A DNA stretch of 64,000 nucleotides from Ceratopteris richardii (GCA_020310875.1 CM035412.1:130318196-130382195); one strand, 5' to 3'; positions 21,215-33,862 are shown, counted from the first letter of the stretch. Translations and numbers: made by a program. Notes: a model not told the origin generated them from the sequence alone.

Positions 21215-23439
21215 CTGGGTTGTCGAAATATGTTTAAAATATACGAGAAGCAAAGATAGATTGACCAATGAAGATAATTATTGTGCCAAACTCAAGAAAA
21301 AGGAATAAACACCACGTATAAATGAAAGTTCAAGTCAAACTTTCATGATGAAATGGGAAGCCATATCCTTCGGTGATATTGATCCTTTAGTTTAACACTA
21401 AAGAAAAGAAAAAAAATCATGCAATAGAGCTTTAGAGGATTGTCCAAAAGTCTCGAATTCCTTTCAAGGATCATTCAAGAAGTGCAAAGAATTCCAAGAT
21501 GAATCCTTTGTTCATGTTTTTTATTACTTACATCTCATGCTTGAAGAATAAAATTCTCCATAGTAGTGAGAAATAAATTCTTCAAGCTAGCTAGAGAGCA
21601 ACTAATTTTGAAGAAGTCCCAAACCACCAATAATGGCACTTAAAGTCAAATGCTTGATATAGCCTAAAGGTATATCAATCTTGAAGCGATTCTAAGCTTT
21701 GCAATTTGAAAGGCATTAGCACATGCTTAGACTTGAGTTGAGGGAAAGCTCTCTAAAAAAATCCCGAGGGTGATCCAAGGAGTTTTGGATAGTTAAAGAG
21801 ATCTTCAAATTAAGGCCAAGTTTTTGTCATTGTTGCTTTGTCAACAGGATTATGAGCAGACTTGGAAAAGCTTATCCAAGAAGTTGTGATTGGAACTACT
21901 TTGAATTTTGCTCAATTATTGGCAATAAAGCTCATGAACGGCTCATGAGAGTTACCCCTTAAAGCATTAAATCCTTAATTGAATTAAATTTTTTAATTAG
22001 ATTTTTCCAAAATAAAGGCATAAAGAGGTAAAAGGGTATCAACAAACCCTAGATGTTTGGCCTAAAAGTTCTTTGCAAGAACTAGTAAGTGAGCAAAGAG
22101 GATATAACACCCTAGTCTTAGCTCTCAAAATTGGCACCAACAAGGGTTGAAAGAAATGACCGAGAGCATTTAAAAGACACAAAAAAAAGGCCAAAAAACA
22201 CAATAGGATGTATTTTTGTGGATCTAAAAAAGTATCTACTAGTATTGGATAGTGGAATGCTAAGTCCATTGGAGAACTTTTCTTTGATGGCTAGGAAGAA
22301 AAGAACTCATGATTCATAGAAAGCATCAATCAAATATCCTTTTCTTGGGAAAGAACATAAAGGTAATGTACTTAAACCATTAGAAGAAAGGATACAAAAA
22401 AAGGAAAATTTTTTACTCTCACATTCAAATCAAAAGTGAAGTCTATAAATCTTCATCAAGTTAAAGTTCTAGATCAAGTTAAGGTTCAACTTTTCAAGAT
22501 CCTTTTAACCAAGGCTCAACACACTAAGTTAAGCACCAAGTTCCTAGTGTAATTCAGTGAAGTCAATCTCTTGACTCAAAGTTATGCATAAGAATTGCAT
22601 TTCAAGAAAGGAAGCATTTAAGAGATTGAATAAAGGAAGGATTAACTTAGTCTCAAGTGAAGCATAAATGTTTTGAGTAAAGAGGAAATATAATCATTTG
22701 AAGCTCAGTAGGTTGACACATTAACGTTGGATACCACTCTACTATGTAGTGATTAAATGATGTTTAACTTTACTCTTATAATCTTTTTGAGAATCAAGTT
22801 TACTTCTCTTAAAGATAGATAAAATGTTTTAATACCTTGTTGAAACAGACCTTTGAAAATCAAAAGTCTCAAGACACATTGAGTTTGACTCTAGTTGATT
22901 CTAAGTATCTTAGAAGTTTGAATTGGTTACATAGTGTTTTAGTTCTTTCTTTTCACTTTCCAAATCTTTTGGATTTGACTCGGATAGAGTATCTTATTCC
23001 ATTCAAGAACGACTAGGGATAGCTGATTGGAAAAGACAACTAAATCAGACATCTTAGATAGATGTTTTGTACAAAACAATTCAATGTTCAAAAGATACTA
23101 AGTCTAAGTTGACTTAATTATTTGAGTTTGCTTCAAGTTAAGTAGCATTACTCCAATGAAATTTCAAAGTTTAGTACACTCTTGAAAAGAAAGATAAGGA
23201 ATTGTTCATAAGATTAACGATTCCCAAGAACTTAAAGCTACAAGAAGTGTCCTAAATTGGACAAATTGGATTTGGCTTGGTCAAGTTAAAGTGAGGTCAA
23301 CCAAAAGTAAATTGTTATGGTCATCCTTGTTCCTATAGAATTAGTAAGGGTAGAAAACACCTTTTTGCAACATGTGATATGCTTAGTAGCACTAGAAACA
23401 AATGTGAAGACTTAAGACTTTGAACTTTCTTTAGCATTG
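21215..23439. other. AT-rich stretch without recognised features
   Basis: No coding region, LTR pair or transposon domain that I can support. Many short AAGTC/TTGACT-like motifs recur, but without a regular period. Confidence 0.5.
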
Positions 23440-24322
23440 CTTTCTAATGATCTGTTCTTCTCATTAAAAATCCTTCTTTTGCATTCCGCTATATAATGTC
23501 CAAGTTTCTTGCAATAATGCCATTCTCCTTTCTTTGATATGGATGTCATAGAAGTTTTCTTCTTATTTTGTTGAATTTTCTTTTTCTTCTTTGTTGTCCT
23601 TTAGATGATGATACCATAGCTTCATCATTCTCTTCCATACTCTTCTATTGGTCTTCATCTTGAAGTAACAAGAACAGCAATTCATCAAATGATATTTCTT
23701 TATCTCTTGTAGAGAGAGAAAGGGAAGTAACAAATAATCTATAAGTAGATGGAAGTGAATTTATGAGAACATTCACCATTTCATCATCATGAATTGTGAC
23801 TCCAACATTATGTAACTAATTTCTCAAGTCCTTGAGATTCAAAATATATGATTGAATTGATTCACCAACTTTAATCCTTGTGTTGCCTATCTCCTGAGGT
23901 GAGCTTTTCTAGCAAGGTTCCTACTTTGATAGAGATTCTGTAATTCCAACCAAGCCTGATGAGAGGTTTTGATTTGTGGAATAATATGCCTCTTGACTTC
24001 CATATCTATAAATAAGAGTGCTTGTGCATCTCTTGAATCCCATTTGGATTGCTCTTTTGAAAGTTGCATTTGCATCTATCTCCTTCTATTTGTGGATGAG
24101 GATCTAATCTCCTCTTCTTCATCTTCAGTCTACTGGACAAAAATTGGAGTAGCCTTCTTGCATATCTTCCTCTTCTTGTCTTAGTTTAGGGTACTTGCAA
24201 TTGACAATGTTCCACAAGTCCTTGGAAACTAACAAATTCATCATCATAAAACTCCATATTGGATAGTTAGACATTCCATCTAATTTATCTTCTTGTTCAA
24301 TTCTATCTCTATAGTCACTCAT
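23440..24322 (-). pseudogene. Copia gag relic (family F7)
   Basis: The ATG at 24322 starts a copia gag with KLDGMSNYPIWSFMMMNLLV and the WNIV motif, then KWDSRDAQALLFIDMEVKRHI near 24030. Next come the conserved helical LINSLPSTYR segment near 23750 and a damaged zinc knuckle near 23500 (HYCKKLGHYIAEC, first Cys replaced). Stops and frameshifts are frequent. It is a distant relative of the F1 gag. No pol follows. Confidence 0.78.
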
Positions 24323-24349
24323 CTTCAGTTAAGGGTATATGTCAACTAT

Positions 24350-24361
24350 GCTCTGATACCA
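24350..24361 (-). promoter_or_regulatory. Primer-binding site of F7 (initiator tRNA-Met)
   Basis: GCTCTGATACCA is the reverse complement of TGGTATCAGAGC. It is 28 bp upstream of the gag ATG, and an LTR-like TGTTGGAAG starts 2 bp beyond it at 24364. Confidence 0.85.
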
Positions 24362-24363
24362 AA

Positions 24364-26032
24364 TGTTGGAAGTGTAATAGGCCCAATAAATCAATCAAGA
24401 TCAATGTAGATCAAGGATCTACAAGCTAGTTTAGCTAAGCTCTTGGGTGATGAGCTAGGAGGACTCAAATAGAACTCAAGGAGGACTCAAGGAAGAGGGG
24501 TACATGCAAATTTGTAGGAGTTTGGAGATCGCCAACCTTGTTCTTCTTCACACACCCATTGTATGCATGTTGATTCTGGAGAGTTGCTAGCTTCTACTTT
24601 AGGGTTTCTATTTGTGTTACTGTTGCACCAAGCTCTTGCCTATTACTTTAACACTAAGAGGAACGATTGCTTCTGCTCTACATCAAAGAAGACCTAATTT
24701 CGGTTATGGATTTGCTATTGCTATTGCTCTACATTAGAGAAGACTTGATTTCAGTTATGGCTTGCTATCTTGACTATTTGCAATAGTCTTATCCTTATTT
24801 TTGCATATATTTACTCACATTTTACACCTCTTAGGCACACTTTTCACTCACTTATTGCAACTAACATCCTTAGATTCAACCTACATTCTATTTATGTATC
24901 ATACAAACATATTGTAGTTGACATTTTTCATTAGTAGTATGTAGTAGCACTATGCAGCTGCACTCATAATTGACTTCTTATCTCTCTCTATTGTCATTTA
25001 CCTCTCTTGATCAAGTTAAGGTGTGTCATGTTCTAAGATTAAGTGTTGGAAGATTCTATATTTTACATGTGATTGGTTTATTGAGCCTACCAAAGGTAAC
25101 ATCTGATACCCGTCATATACCTATCATCTATTATGTTAAAGCTTAACAGAGCACATGAGTGGAGAAAACCATTTAGTAGTTCTTATATATCTCTATAAAA
25201 GCCTAGTTTGAAAAAGAAAAGTCGAGTTCTTGTGATCTCTCAATTCTTCCTATGTGCACTATTTCTCTCAATATGTATCTTTGACAGGTGTACATAATAC
25301 TATAGCCATTGATCAATGATGGTTATGATGATTATGGTGGATTTTGGATGCACATGCCATAGGAGATATTGGAAGCATAGTGTGCGACTGAGCTTCATTT
25401 TCAAAGGGCATCCCTGCCATTATTAGAAGATTGCCTTCACATCACTACCCATAGTTATGGGTTCTATTTCTCCTACTTCATTTTATGAAGGTTATAAAAA
25501 ATTAATGTGCCCCTATTTATTGCCTAAACGACAAAAAATGGACATGAAAGACAATTATTGAATATCAACCTTTGTGTCGACATCAACCATTTCGCAATTC
25601 ATTTTTTTTGTACCAATCATTGTATATCAATGAAAAGCTGAATTCAGTGTAACCATATGAGCTTAAAGGTGATTATTTCGGAGCTTTATTATATTCCCAT
25701 TTCCAAAAGGAAGGAAAATGGCATAAAGATTGGAAAGAAAGCAAAATACAGTTTCATGCTTTCAAATATGAACTCTTCTAAGGGGAAAATCCCTAGAAAT
25801 CTTTTATCATGGTTGGCTTAGGAAAACTTGAGCAAAATCTTTTACTATGAAGCACAAGCCTTGAAAAATAAGGGCATCTCGACGGAAACATTGTTGAGTT
25901 ACCGCATTCCATATCCTAGAAACATTTACTGTATGTATAATCATCAGATTTGTGAAGCACCTTGTATTTTCTACGAAGAATAATGTTTTTAAAATTCCAT
26001 TTCTCAAAGCATGCTCCTCCTGAGCATAACCA
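24364..26032. other. Probable F7 LTR and unresolved AT-rich DNA
   Basis: The F7 5' LTR should start at 24364, but I cannot place its outer end. A second TGTTGGAAG at 25044 begins a segment with a plus-strand TATA-like box (CTATAAAAGCC near 25192), which could be a solo LTR. The rest, 25340-26032, shows nothing recognisable. Confidence 0.4.
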
Positions 26033-26216
26033 GGAAGCACTATACTGGCTCCCCCATAGGAGCTTCTCTTCTATCCTAAAAGCTTCACTCGTGCTAAATG
26101 AAAGCAAATCATTGAGCAAGCCACGCAGCAAAGCCATCGTTCACTGGATGTTCACCCAGCAAACAGTTCAGAGAATTCTGGAGCAGCAGCCTACCACAGT
26201 GGTCACCAGACCGTAG
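26033..26216 (+). pseudogene. Short conserved reading frame in repeat copy A
   Basis: The frame reads ALYWLPHRSFSSILKASLV and continues with SKAIVHWMFTQQTVQRILEQ, ending at a stop at 26214-26216. Copy B (60659-60842) has the same frame with substitutions and two small indels that keep phase. I do not recognise the protein. It could be the last exon of a host gene or the end of a transposon ORF. Confidence 0.4.
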
Positions 26217-28549
26217 GTGCTTACTAGAGCCTACTTGATTACAGAGATCACAAGGTCTCTTAACTGTCTATAGGTTTCTCTTTATTTCTTTATTTCTTTT
26301 TTTCCAAAAATCCTATAAGTTTACGTCTTTATTGAATGCCAGATTTTATTCACTTGTTACATAAATGTACAAACTGCTGTCCGCAATGGCATACAGCAGA
26401 ATTTGCAAACTATTCGTCTACTAAAAAATGGTTATGATTTTTTTTTACAATTACATGAAGATTACAGGACACTAGCTCCACTTCACAGGAGACTCGATAA
26501 GCCTGTAACAGCCGAAAAACCCTAGAGATGTGTGTCACGCACCAAAACAGCAGGCCCAGCTCTGTAAAAGAACAGAATAAAAATGAGTCTGAAAAACCAG
26601 CGAAAAAGTGTCTAAATAACTTATTTAGCTTGTTTTTTTAATTTATAACTGAACTAGCTTTCTTTTAAAAAAAAACTGATCTAGCTTCAAATATTACAGA
26701 ATCCCATTTATTCATGAAGCCGGAGTTATAAGCCAAATCATTGGCGCATTATCAATGTCATTGTGAATGATAAGAATTTACAGGAAAAGGTCATGGACAC
26801 AGAAATAATTACATTTTCTAGGGTTGAGGGGGTGCTCCAAAAAGCTGTCTTCCTCTCTCTTGCCCTTTCATGCTAAAAAAGCTGTGTTTCAGCGGTTCCT
26901 TTGCAGAAGAGCTTCCTAGTGTGTTATTTAGTTTGGCATGTAGAACTTTGGCCCTTTTTCTTCTCCTCCTTTTCTTCTCTAAGCAACATAGATAAAGATG
27001 AAAAAGGTGCATCTAGTGCATACTCTCACATACCCCACACATTCCCACTCTGTGACTCTCTCCTGATGACGAGAATGTGAGTTTCCATGCAGAAATTCTA
27101 CATTTTAAGGCAGCTTCAGCAATCCATGACATCATGAGTAACTGATCTACAAGAGGTGACCTTAGAGATTTCATTCTGGAACCAGGCTGTTGATCGACCT
27201 TGAACTGAGCACTAGCACCCTATCACTTTATGGTCCCAATATCTCCAAAGAAACACAAGTTGTTTTATCTCCATCAGCAGACAACTTAGCAGAGTCACAT
27301 TCCCTAATCTGAATGACATCCCTTATGAGTTAATTCTCAACCAGGTGAAATATTCTGATACTTGGGGACAGTACAGAATACAGATGATAGATCACCTAGT
27401 TAGAGTTTGTTCAAGCAAACAATACAGATGGCAACAATCTCAGATCCTGCTTCTCCAGCCCAGTAACATGACTCCTGAAATGGAGAAACTGGATTAAATC
27501 CTTTTGAAGATTCCTATCATGCACTTGGTGCCCTTCTAGTGCCCCACATGGTATTGATCTTGAGCCAACTGCCCTTGCACATGGACTTGACGATGTTTTC
27601 CACATTGTGTTCCACTTCATCTTCCACTAAAGCCCGATCCCATGTTCTTTCTGAGGACACACCACAGGAGAGCCACATCTAACTTTGAGCCCCCACCCGC
27701 AAAAATGTGTCATCCATCCTGTCTTGATTCCATGGATCATTTCAAGGATGCCCCTTCTACCTCCGAGTCTCCCTCAAGAATATGCCATTCCTCCCTACTT
27801 TGCTTCCACCAAATGCCTCAAACCTCCCAAATTCCTTCCGCCTTCCTCTTTGCCTCTCTTGTCTTCTCCAGCATCATTCTCTTCTTCACACTATCCTTTT
27901 TCACAACCTTCTTATAGTTCCCCAAGCATTCTCTTATGTCGGCCTCTCCCAAGTCAAAAAGAGTGGCCTCTTTGAGTTAAAGAGAGTGTCTTCCTAGGTT
28001 GAATCCCTAGTTTCCAAACACAGATTGCTTTCATCATTAACCCATCATGTATTCCATCCAACAGACCATACAATTCTTCTGAACTTTACTCTCTTCTACC
28101 ATGTGTGTATGGACCTTCAAATCTTCAATGCTTTGAGCAGTTATGAGCTCTTCCTATCATCCGTCCAAATTTGAGTCTATGTACTTTCCCTCAAGAAGTC
28201 ATGAACAATTGGCTTTCCTCAAAGCGCCCATGACTATAGAGGAGCGAATCCCAGCATATACAGTGGCTACAGAAGAGGATTCAGATCATTTTGTGCATCA
28301 TGTGTAATATCCAGCTAGGTTCTTGACCATGGAGGTCATTGGGATGATCTGACATCAACTGATGCTCGATTTCCTCTCAGATGGACTAGCTCTCTCTTAG
28401 CTACTGTTGTACCCATCAATATCTTGTAGTTCTGTCCAGATATATCGACCTCCTCTGGACCAATATATTGACTAGGGTGTCTCTAGTCCATTCTATTGGG
28501 GATAAAGGCCCCAAGGACTCTCCTTTTGTATATTTTAACACTTGCAGTT

Positions 28550-28572
28550 GAAAGCTCTCTCCGAGAGCTTTC
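28550..28572. repeat. Hairpin with perfect 10-bp arms
   Basis: GAAAGCTCTC and GAGAGCTTTC are exact reverse complements separated by TCC. They lie in a part of repeat copy A that is absent from copy B. Confidence 0.8.
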
Positions 28573-29386
28573 CAGACATATTTTGTTGTATATTTTGGAC
28601 CCCAAAATGGGGAATGGCATTTTTATTATTTTTATGACTTTTGGTCATTAACCATGTGTGAACATGCCCAAATGACCTAAACATCACTTATCAATAAGAC
28701 TTGGTCCCGAAACTCTCATAACTAGAATGGAACTTCTTCAACTTCAGCTTCTCCATCTTATTCTCCAAATTTCTGTGCAGGTTTCTCTCTCCTCACGTAG
28801 CAGCCCACTCCCTTGGTTTTAGCAACCGAGCACACCACCACATAGCTCTCTGCAGCCTCTTTCACATTCATCATATCTACCCCTTGTCCATTGCAGCACT
28901 CAGTTTCAGTTTGCCAGATTTTTAGTGTTTTTCAAAGAATACATGGTATCAGAATCAGCCCATTAATAAATGGTGGCATATCATTTAATTTCCCTCTCTC
29001 ACTTTGTATTCATTCCAAAAATGTTATTCCCTTCTACATTTTTGCAAGGTGTATGAGGTTTGCGCATTGAGTAATGAGTCATGACATATCATGTTACATG
29101 TATCATATATGTCACATGTGTATGTCAGATAATGCATAATACATATGTGCATTGTGTATGAGTCATGACCTATGTATTATCATTTATGTGCCTTGTAAGT
29201 TGTGTATGACTTTTGAGTCTTGACATATATGCATTGTGCATTCACAATCACATTGTGTATGTGACATGTCACATTTATGTGTGAGTCGTGACATGGTCAC
29301 ATGTGTATGTGGCATGCCACATGTGCATTCAAGTTTTCAACATTCTTATTGTTCTTCTTCTAACTTGATTTGTTTTCTATCCATAG

Positions 29387-30254
29387 GATAGAGAAAATAA
29401 AAGGAGTATGGAGGAAGAGATGGGATTGGTTCCATCGCCCTATACATAGGATGGCCAATCTACTACACCCTTTATGGAGATCTACAAAACAGTCATTGGA
29501 TATGGAGCTTGTGAAAGCTTGGAATGAGTATGTAGATCAATCGTATGGAACTTCTGATGTGGAGCTACATGGGAAGCTAGAGATTCAGCTCACCTAGTTC
29601 CAGAATAAGAAAGGACTTTTTGGTAGAGACTCTGCATGCTTGAGAAGCATGCAATTGATGCCTGTGACATGATGGGAGATATACGGTGTTGGTACACCTT
29701 AGCTAGTAAGTCATGACTTCATACTCATAACTCTATTACTCACTATTTAATATTAAGTTTTAAGTTTTAACTAATAACTCATTCCTCTTAAATCTTTATT
29801 TTCTAATGAACTCTTTAATTGATTAAAGATTTCTCTTTTTTCTCTTTTATTATGCAGAGACAATTAGCCATTCGCATACTTTCATAGGACTGTAGTGCCA
29901 GTCCCTGTGAAAGGAACTGGAGTACATGGGCCCTCTTCCACACAAAGAAGAGGAATAGGCTATCTACATTGCAGTTGGAGCGGCTAGTATATTGCCACTG
30001 CAACTTGCGTTTATTGGAGCGTGGTGGCCACTCAGTAGAGGTGCGGTAGATCAACGTGGATGACCTGGATATTGAGAGGGTCAATGTGCCTACCATTCCG
30101 GCAGATGACCTTGATCTATATGATATGCTTTATCAAGAGTTGACCGTGCCGTAGCATGATACGAGGGCATCTCGGACTCGTGCTAGTCATAGTGCACGTA
30201 CTGTACCAAGCCCATCTACTAGTCGGATGGAGGCATCTACTAGTCGGGCACCAC

Positions 30255-30285
<31 letters not shown>

Positions 30286-30307
30286 CTCAAAGGATTTTGA
30301 GGATTGA
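29387..30307 (+). pseudogene. hAT transposase C-terminal relic, two exons
   Basis: Exon 29387-29705 encodes GVWRKRWDWFHRPIHRMANL through RSMQLMPV and ends at a GTAAGT donor. Exon 29858-30307 follows a TTATGCAG acceptor in the same phase. It carries the hAT dimerisation region: CERNWSTWALFHTKKRNRL, then LERLVYCHCNLRL. The tail ends in ten Asp residues from a GAT repeat. The exon 1 start matches a CCATAG acceptor. There are no frameshifts, but six stops: TAG at 29595-29597, TGA at 29670-29672, TAG at 29700-29702 and three TAGs in exon 2. The transposase would cut and paste the element DNA. The N-terminal zinc finger and catalytic part were not found. Confidence 0.82.
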
Positions 30308-30848
30308 TGATTGATCATGATTTATGATTTACTTCATATTGATTGTTTTATTGACTGTTAACAGTTTATTGTTTGACTCTTTAGTGGAATGTGGTATGGT
30401 GTATCATTTAGTGTCTGATATCACAGTTTTGAGTTGACTCTTTGACATATTTTATATATGATTTGTGACTCATTGAATCATCATAATTCTTTGTATTTTT
30501 CATGCTTTGAATCTTGAATCTTGAATCTTGATGGATTCTGATTTCTACTATCTAGACATTGATGGTTGGTCATGACCTAAATCTTTAAGGTTTAATTGAT
30601 TGAATGTGACATGTCACATGTGCAATGTGAATTTAAATTTTAGAATGACAATGATTATTTGTGCAATGTGCATTGTGAATTTAGAATGAATCATGATAAG
30701 TTTGATTGTTGACATGTGCATTGTGTACATACTACATAGATGATAGTACATACATGATACTACATACTACATAGTACATACTAGTATCCTACATAGATGA
30801 TAGTACATAGATGAAAGTACATACTACATACTAGATGATAGTACATAA
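30308..30848. other. AT-rich stretch with cryptic TACATA repeats
   Basis: No coding content seen. From 30720 to 30848 the motifs TACATAC and GATGATAGTACATA recur irregularly, a cryptic simple repeat. Confidence 0.6.
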
Positions 30849-31040
30849 TAGGGTGTCAAAATTTTAAAAAAATGTAAAAAAAAAGAAAGGTTTGCAACGT
30901 TTTCGCAATGTTTAGGGCAAAACGTTGCTATGTTGCTAACGCGTTAGCAACACGTTGCCTTGGATGTTGCGAAAACCTTGCTAACAACCTTGCTTACACC
31001 GAACCAAACCTTCCATAAACTTGTATAAAGTGACGCCCTA
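30849..31040. repeat. Palindromic GTTGC-rich segment with candidate terminal inverted repeat
   Basis: A perfect 22-bp palindrome, outer sequence TGTTGCTAAC and its complement, lies at 30931-30952 inside a larger imperfect inverted repeat (about 30893-30990). GCAAC/GTTGC recurs at least six times. The ends read TAGGGTGTCA at 30849 and TGACGCCCTA at 31031-31040, a 10-bp inverted pair with one mismatch. This resembles the terminal and subterminal repeats of hAT elements and lies 3' of the transposase relic. Confidence 0.6.
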
Positions 31041-31066
31041 CATCCTCTATGTCTTGCTCCAAAAAG

Positions 31067-31530
31067 TATCATGGACACTCAAATCCATGTACCTATGAAA
31101 TGCTCCATACCTTGCTTCATTGCGCATTCATGTTTAAGTCTAGCTTGCATCATGGTTGTGTACTTTATCTTAGCTCATTCTTATGAACACACCCTTACTT
31201 GGGAGGATAGTCATGTGAGGCTTTGCTTGCCACATCATCATACAAGCTTCTCGAACATATGCCATGTCATGGCTTCCATCACCACTGATATTATTATGGA
31301 ATATTTTAGAACATGCATAATTGTCCTTTAGAACCTATATAAGGAGAGAGAGGCTATAGAAATTCTGACTCTTGCCAACCACTCTTTGGAGTTCTTTTCT
31401 GGTTCTTTGTTCTAAGCTTGTCTAATCTAGTTTGTGATTATCTTGTTTTATCATCTTGTAATCTCGTAGTATGAATCATGTCTTGTATCGTGTTCATCCT
31501 CCTTAAGTTCTTATCCAGATTCAACTTTGT
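31067..31530 (+). repeat. 5' LTR of F5
   Basis: TATCATGGACACTC aligns with TGTCGTGGACACTC at 33155; the match continues to TTTTAGAACATGC, and then with 55556 onward through CTTGTAATCTCGTAGTA. A TATA-like CCTATATAAGG lies near 31335. The right edge is approximate. Confidence 0.75.
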
Positions 31531-31732
31531 CATCACGTACTGTCCAAGATGCCAACAATGTCTATCCAATGCCTTATTGACCTTACATTGCACCAAAGAA
31601 AGCGGGAGGCTTTTGATCAACAAGAAACTGTACTACTCTAGCCATGACATCTCCGATTAAGTTATCTCCTCAAACTATCAAGAATATTAAACCTTGATCA
31701 AACTAGTTCATGAGTCTCTACTATAAGACAAG

Positions 31733-32900
31733 TTGTCTGATAATGTCAATCAAAAGATTCAAGAAGGAAAAAGTCATGAAGTGAATGAATTCCAAGAAAA
31801 TGACGGGCTACTAAATCACAAGAACTCGTATATCCCTCCAAGAGAACCTAGAATCCAAGTACTTCAGCAATGCCATGATAACCATGTAGCTAGTGATTTT
31901 GGAGTGAAGAAGACAATGCGGCCATCAAGAGATTCTTGGCAATCCCAAAAGTACAAAGAAGTCAAGGAATATATAGGAACATGTCATACTTACAACAAGT
32001 CTAAGGTATCTTGCCATAAACCTCATGGTCTCTTACCAACGTTATATATTCAAGCACGACCAAGGTCTTTCTTGTCTACGGATTTTATCACAGACCTTCC
32101 GAGGTCTAACAAGTATAATGTTATCCCTGTTGTAGAGGATAGATTCATAAAGATAGTGCACTTCATTCCAACCACCAAGGCAATCACAAGAGAAGTCGTT
32201 GCTACACTTTTTCTTAGATATATCTTTAAGATGCATGGATTGCATGATGGTGTTGTTAATGATGGAGGCCCTCGGTTCATATCGAGTTTCTCGAAGAGAC
32301 TTTGCAAACTCCTTAGTGTTCAAATCAAATTATCTACATCCAATCATCTAGAGATGGATAACCAAATAGAATGGCTAAATCAAATCCTAAAACAATACCT
32401 TCATTTCACCATCAAGTATCATGAAAAGGATTGGTTCGAACTTTTGCTCTTTGCAGAGTTTGCGTATAACAACAGCATTCATACATCTATCATGAACTCC
32501 CTTCTTTGCAAACTATGGTGAATACCAAGATTGGATGCAGAATTTTCCAATCATGTAAGGCATCCAGCTTCCAAAGAAGGATCAATACCTAACGGATATC
32601 CATCAAGAACTCAAGCAAGAGATTCAAAGGGTTCAAGAGCAATATACACATTTTGCATACCAGTATCACATTCAGTACTCATGTTACTATGTTGGGGATA
32701 AAGTATGGTTACTCAAAGAGATCCTATAGAATTCACTGCCTTGTGCAAAGCTGGACAATCAGAGATATGGTCCTTTTACCATCCTAGATCAACCTGCTCA
32801 TCTTCAAGCTTTAGCTACTAAGTACCATAAGAATCCACCCGATTTTCCATGTATCTATATTGCAGCCATATCATACTTCACCATTGAGGGGGGCAAGATC
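31733..32900 (+). pseudogene. F5 integrase
   Basis: The frame from 31733 to 32521 is a gypsy integrase. A zinc-binding region around LQQCHDNHVASDFG and YIGTCHTYNKSK lies near 31860-32000. The core has Asp at 32081 (DFITDLP), Asp at 32261 (DGGPRF) and Glu at 32369, giving DD(35)E spacing. It ends with FAEFAYNNSIHTS. After 32521 the C-terminal part continues in shifted frames (QRYGPFTILDQP near 32760). The core triad survives though the rest of pol is absent. Integrase joins element cDNA to chromosomal DNA in the nucleus. Confidence 0.87.
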
Positions 32901-33154
32901 CAATCCTTGACCACCTATCAAGATCCAAGATCATGAAAAATTCGGAGATGAGGATGTCCTAGATTCAAAAAACTCTCAAGAAACATTACATTCTCCATTG
33001 GAAATGAGATGAGATCAATGATTGGGCCTCAAAACCTACATAAAATCTTCAAAGAGCAACGGCCAAGGTCTGTGAATTCCACAAGAACCCAATGAAGCAT
33101 AGAACATAGAACATAATTGCTCCTCATGGAACTCGTTGCTTGAGGAAGAGGTGA

Positions 33155-33427
33155 TGTCGTGGACACTCAGAACCATGTAAGTACAAGATGCTCGATGCCT
33201 TGCTTCATTGCATATTCACGTTTGATTCCAACTTGCATCATGATGTGCACTTTATTTTGTATCATATATTGTCTCCCATGAGAATACATCCCTTACTTGG
33301 AGGACCTTGGTTACCCGTGTGAACCATCTTTTGTCATATCATCATGGAAGCTTGTAAAAGATAAGCCATGTCATCAACTATATCATCGAACATATCATCA
33401 TGCAACATTCTAGAACACCCTTAAACT
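33155..33427 (+). repeat. 3' LTR of F5, left part
   Basis: Begins TGTCGTGGACACTC after a GAGGAAGAGGTGA purine tract and aligns with the 5' LTR up to ATTCTAGAACACCC. Cut at 33427 by the F4 insertion. Confidence 0.77.
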
Positions 33428-33440
33428 TGTTAGCAAATCA

Positions 33441-33862
33441 TGTAGAGAGTATACACGCGGAAGCAAAATGAAAAGAAGAGGGTGTTGGGTACTCACAAAA
33501 GAAAGAGTGTGAGAGACTCAAAGTGAGTAGACCAAGAAATGGGTAAACTCACATGGATTAGAAATGAGCTTGCCAAGAGCATGGAGTAGGCTCCTCAAGC
33601 TTCTAACCAAGTACAAATGGGGGGATAGGCCCTTCTTATATAGATTTGGGAAGGGCTCTCCAAAGTAAATCTCATGTGGGATAATTCCACTCAAAGGAGA
33701 ATGAATAAAATGGTAGAAGCAAATGGCAAGGTACCCGAATACAAAAGAGGTACAATATAAAATGGAAATAAACTGGAAATGGAGTGCCTTCTGGATACAA
33801 AATGGAGATGCACTCATGCGGATACAAATGTAGATCATGTGGGAGCAATCATGTCGTCAACA
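33441..33862 (-). repeat. 3' LTR of F3
   Basis: 422 bp, TGTAGAGAGTATACACGCGG to CGTCAACA, matching 41948-42355. CTATATAAG on the minus strand (33635-33643) is the TATA box. The polypurine tract (GAGGGGG on the minus strand) lies at 33863-33870. Confidence 0.92.

Larger units (their letters stand above)
26033..29030 (+). repeat. Dispersed repeat, copy A (long LTR-like block)
   Basis: Collinear with 60659-62630 over most of its length, with indels: copy A has extra DNA at about 27660-28435 and 28505-28865, and lacks about 115 bp present at 61750-61865. Near the right end both copies read ACATGGTATCAGA (28942-28954 here), matching the start of the tRNA-Met primer site that follows a copia LTR. 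The block may therefore be a long LTR plus leader. No partner LTR was found nearby. Confidence 0.65.

Noticed and set aside
19379..21231. GTCGAAATAT on both sides of E4 as its target duplication
   Set aside because: Ten bases is too long for an LTR element and the right copy is seven bases away from the LTR end; left only as a possible flank marker.
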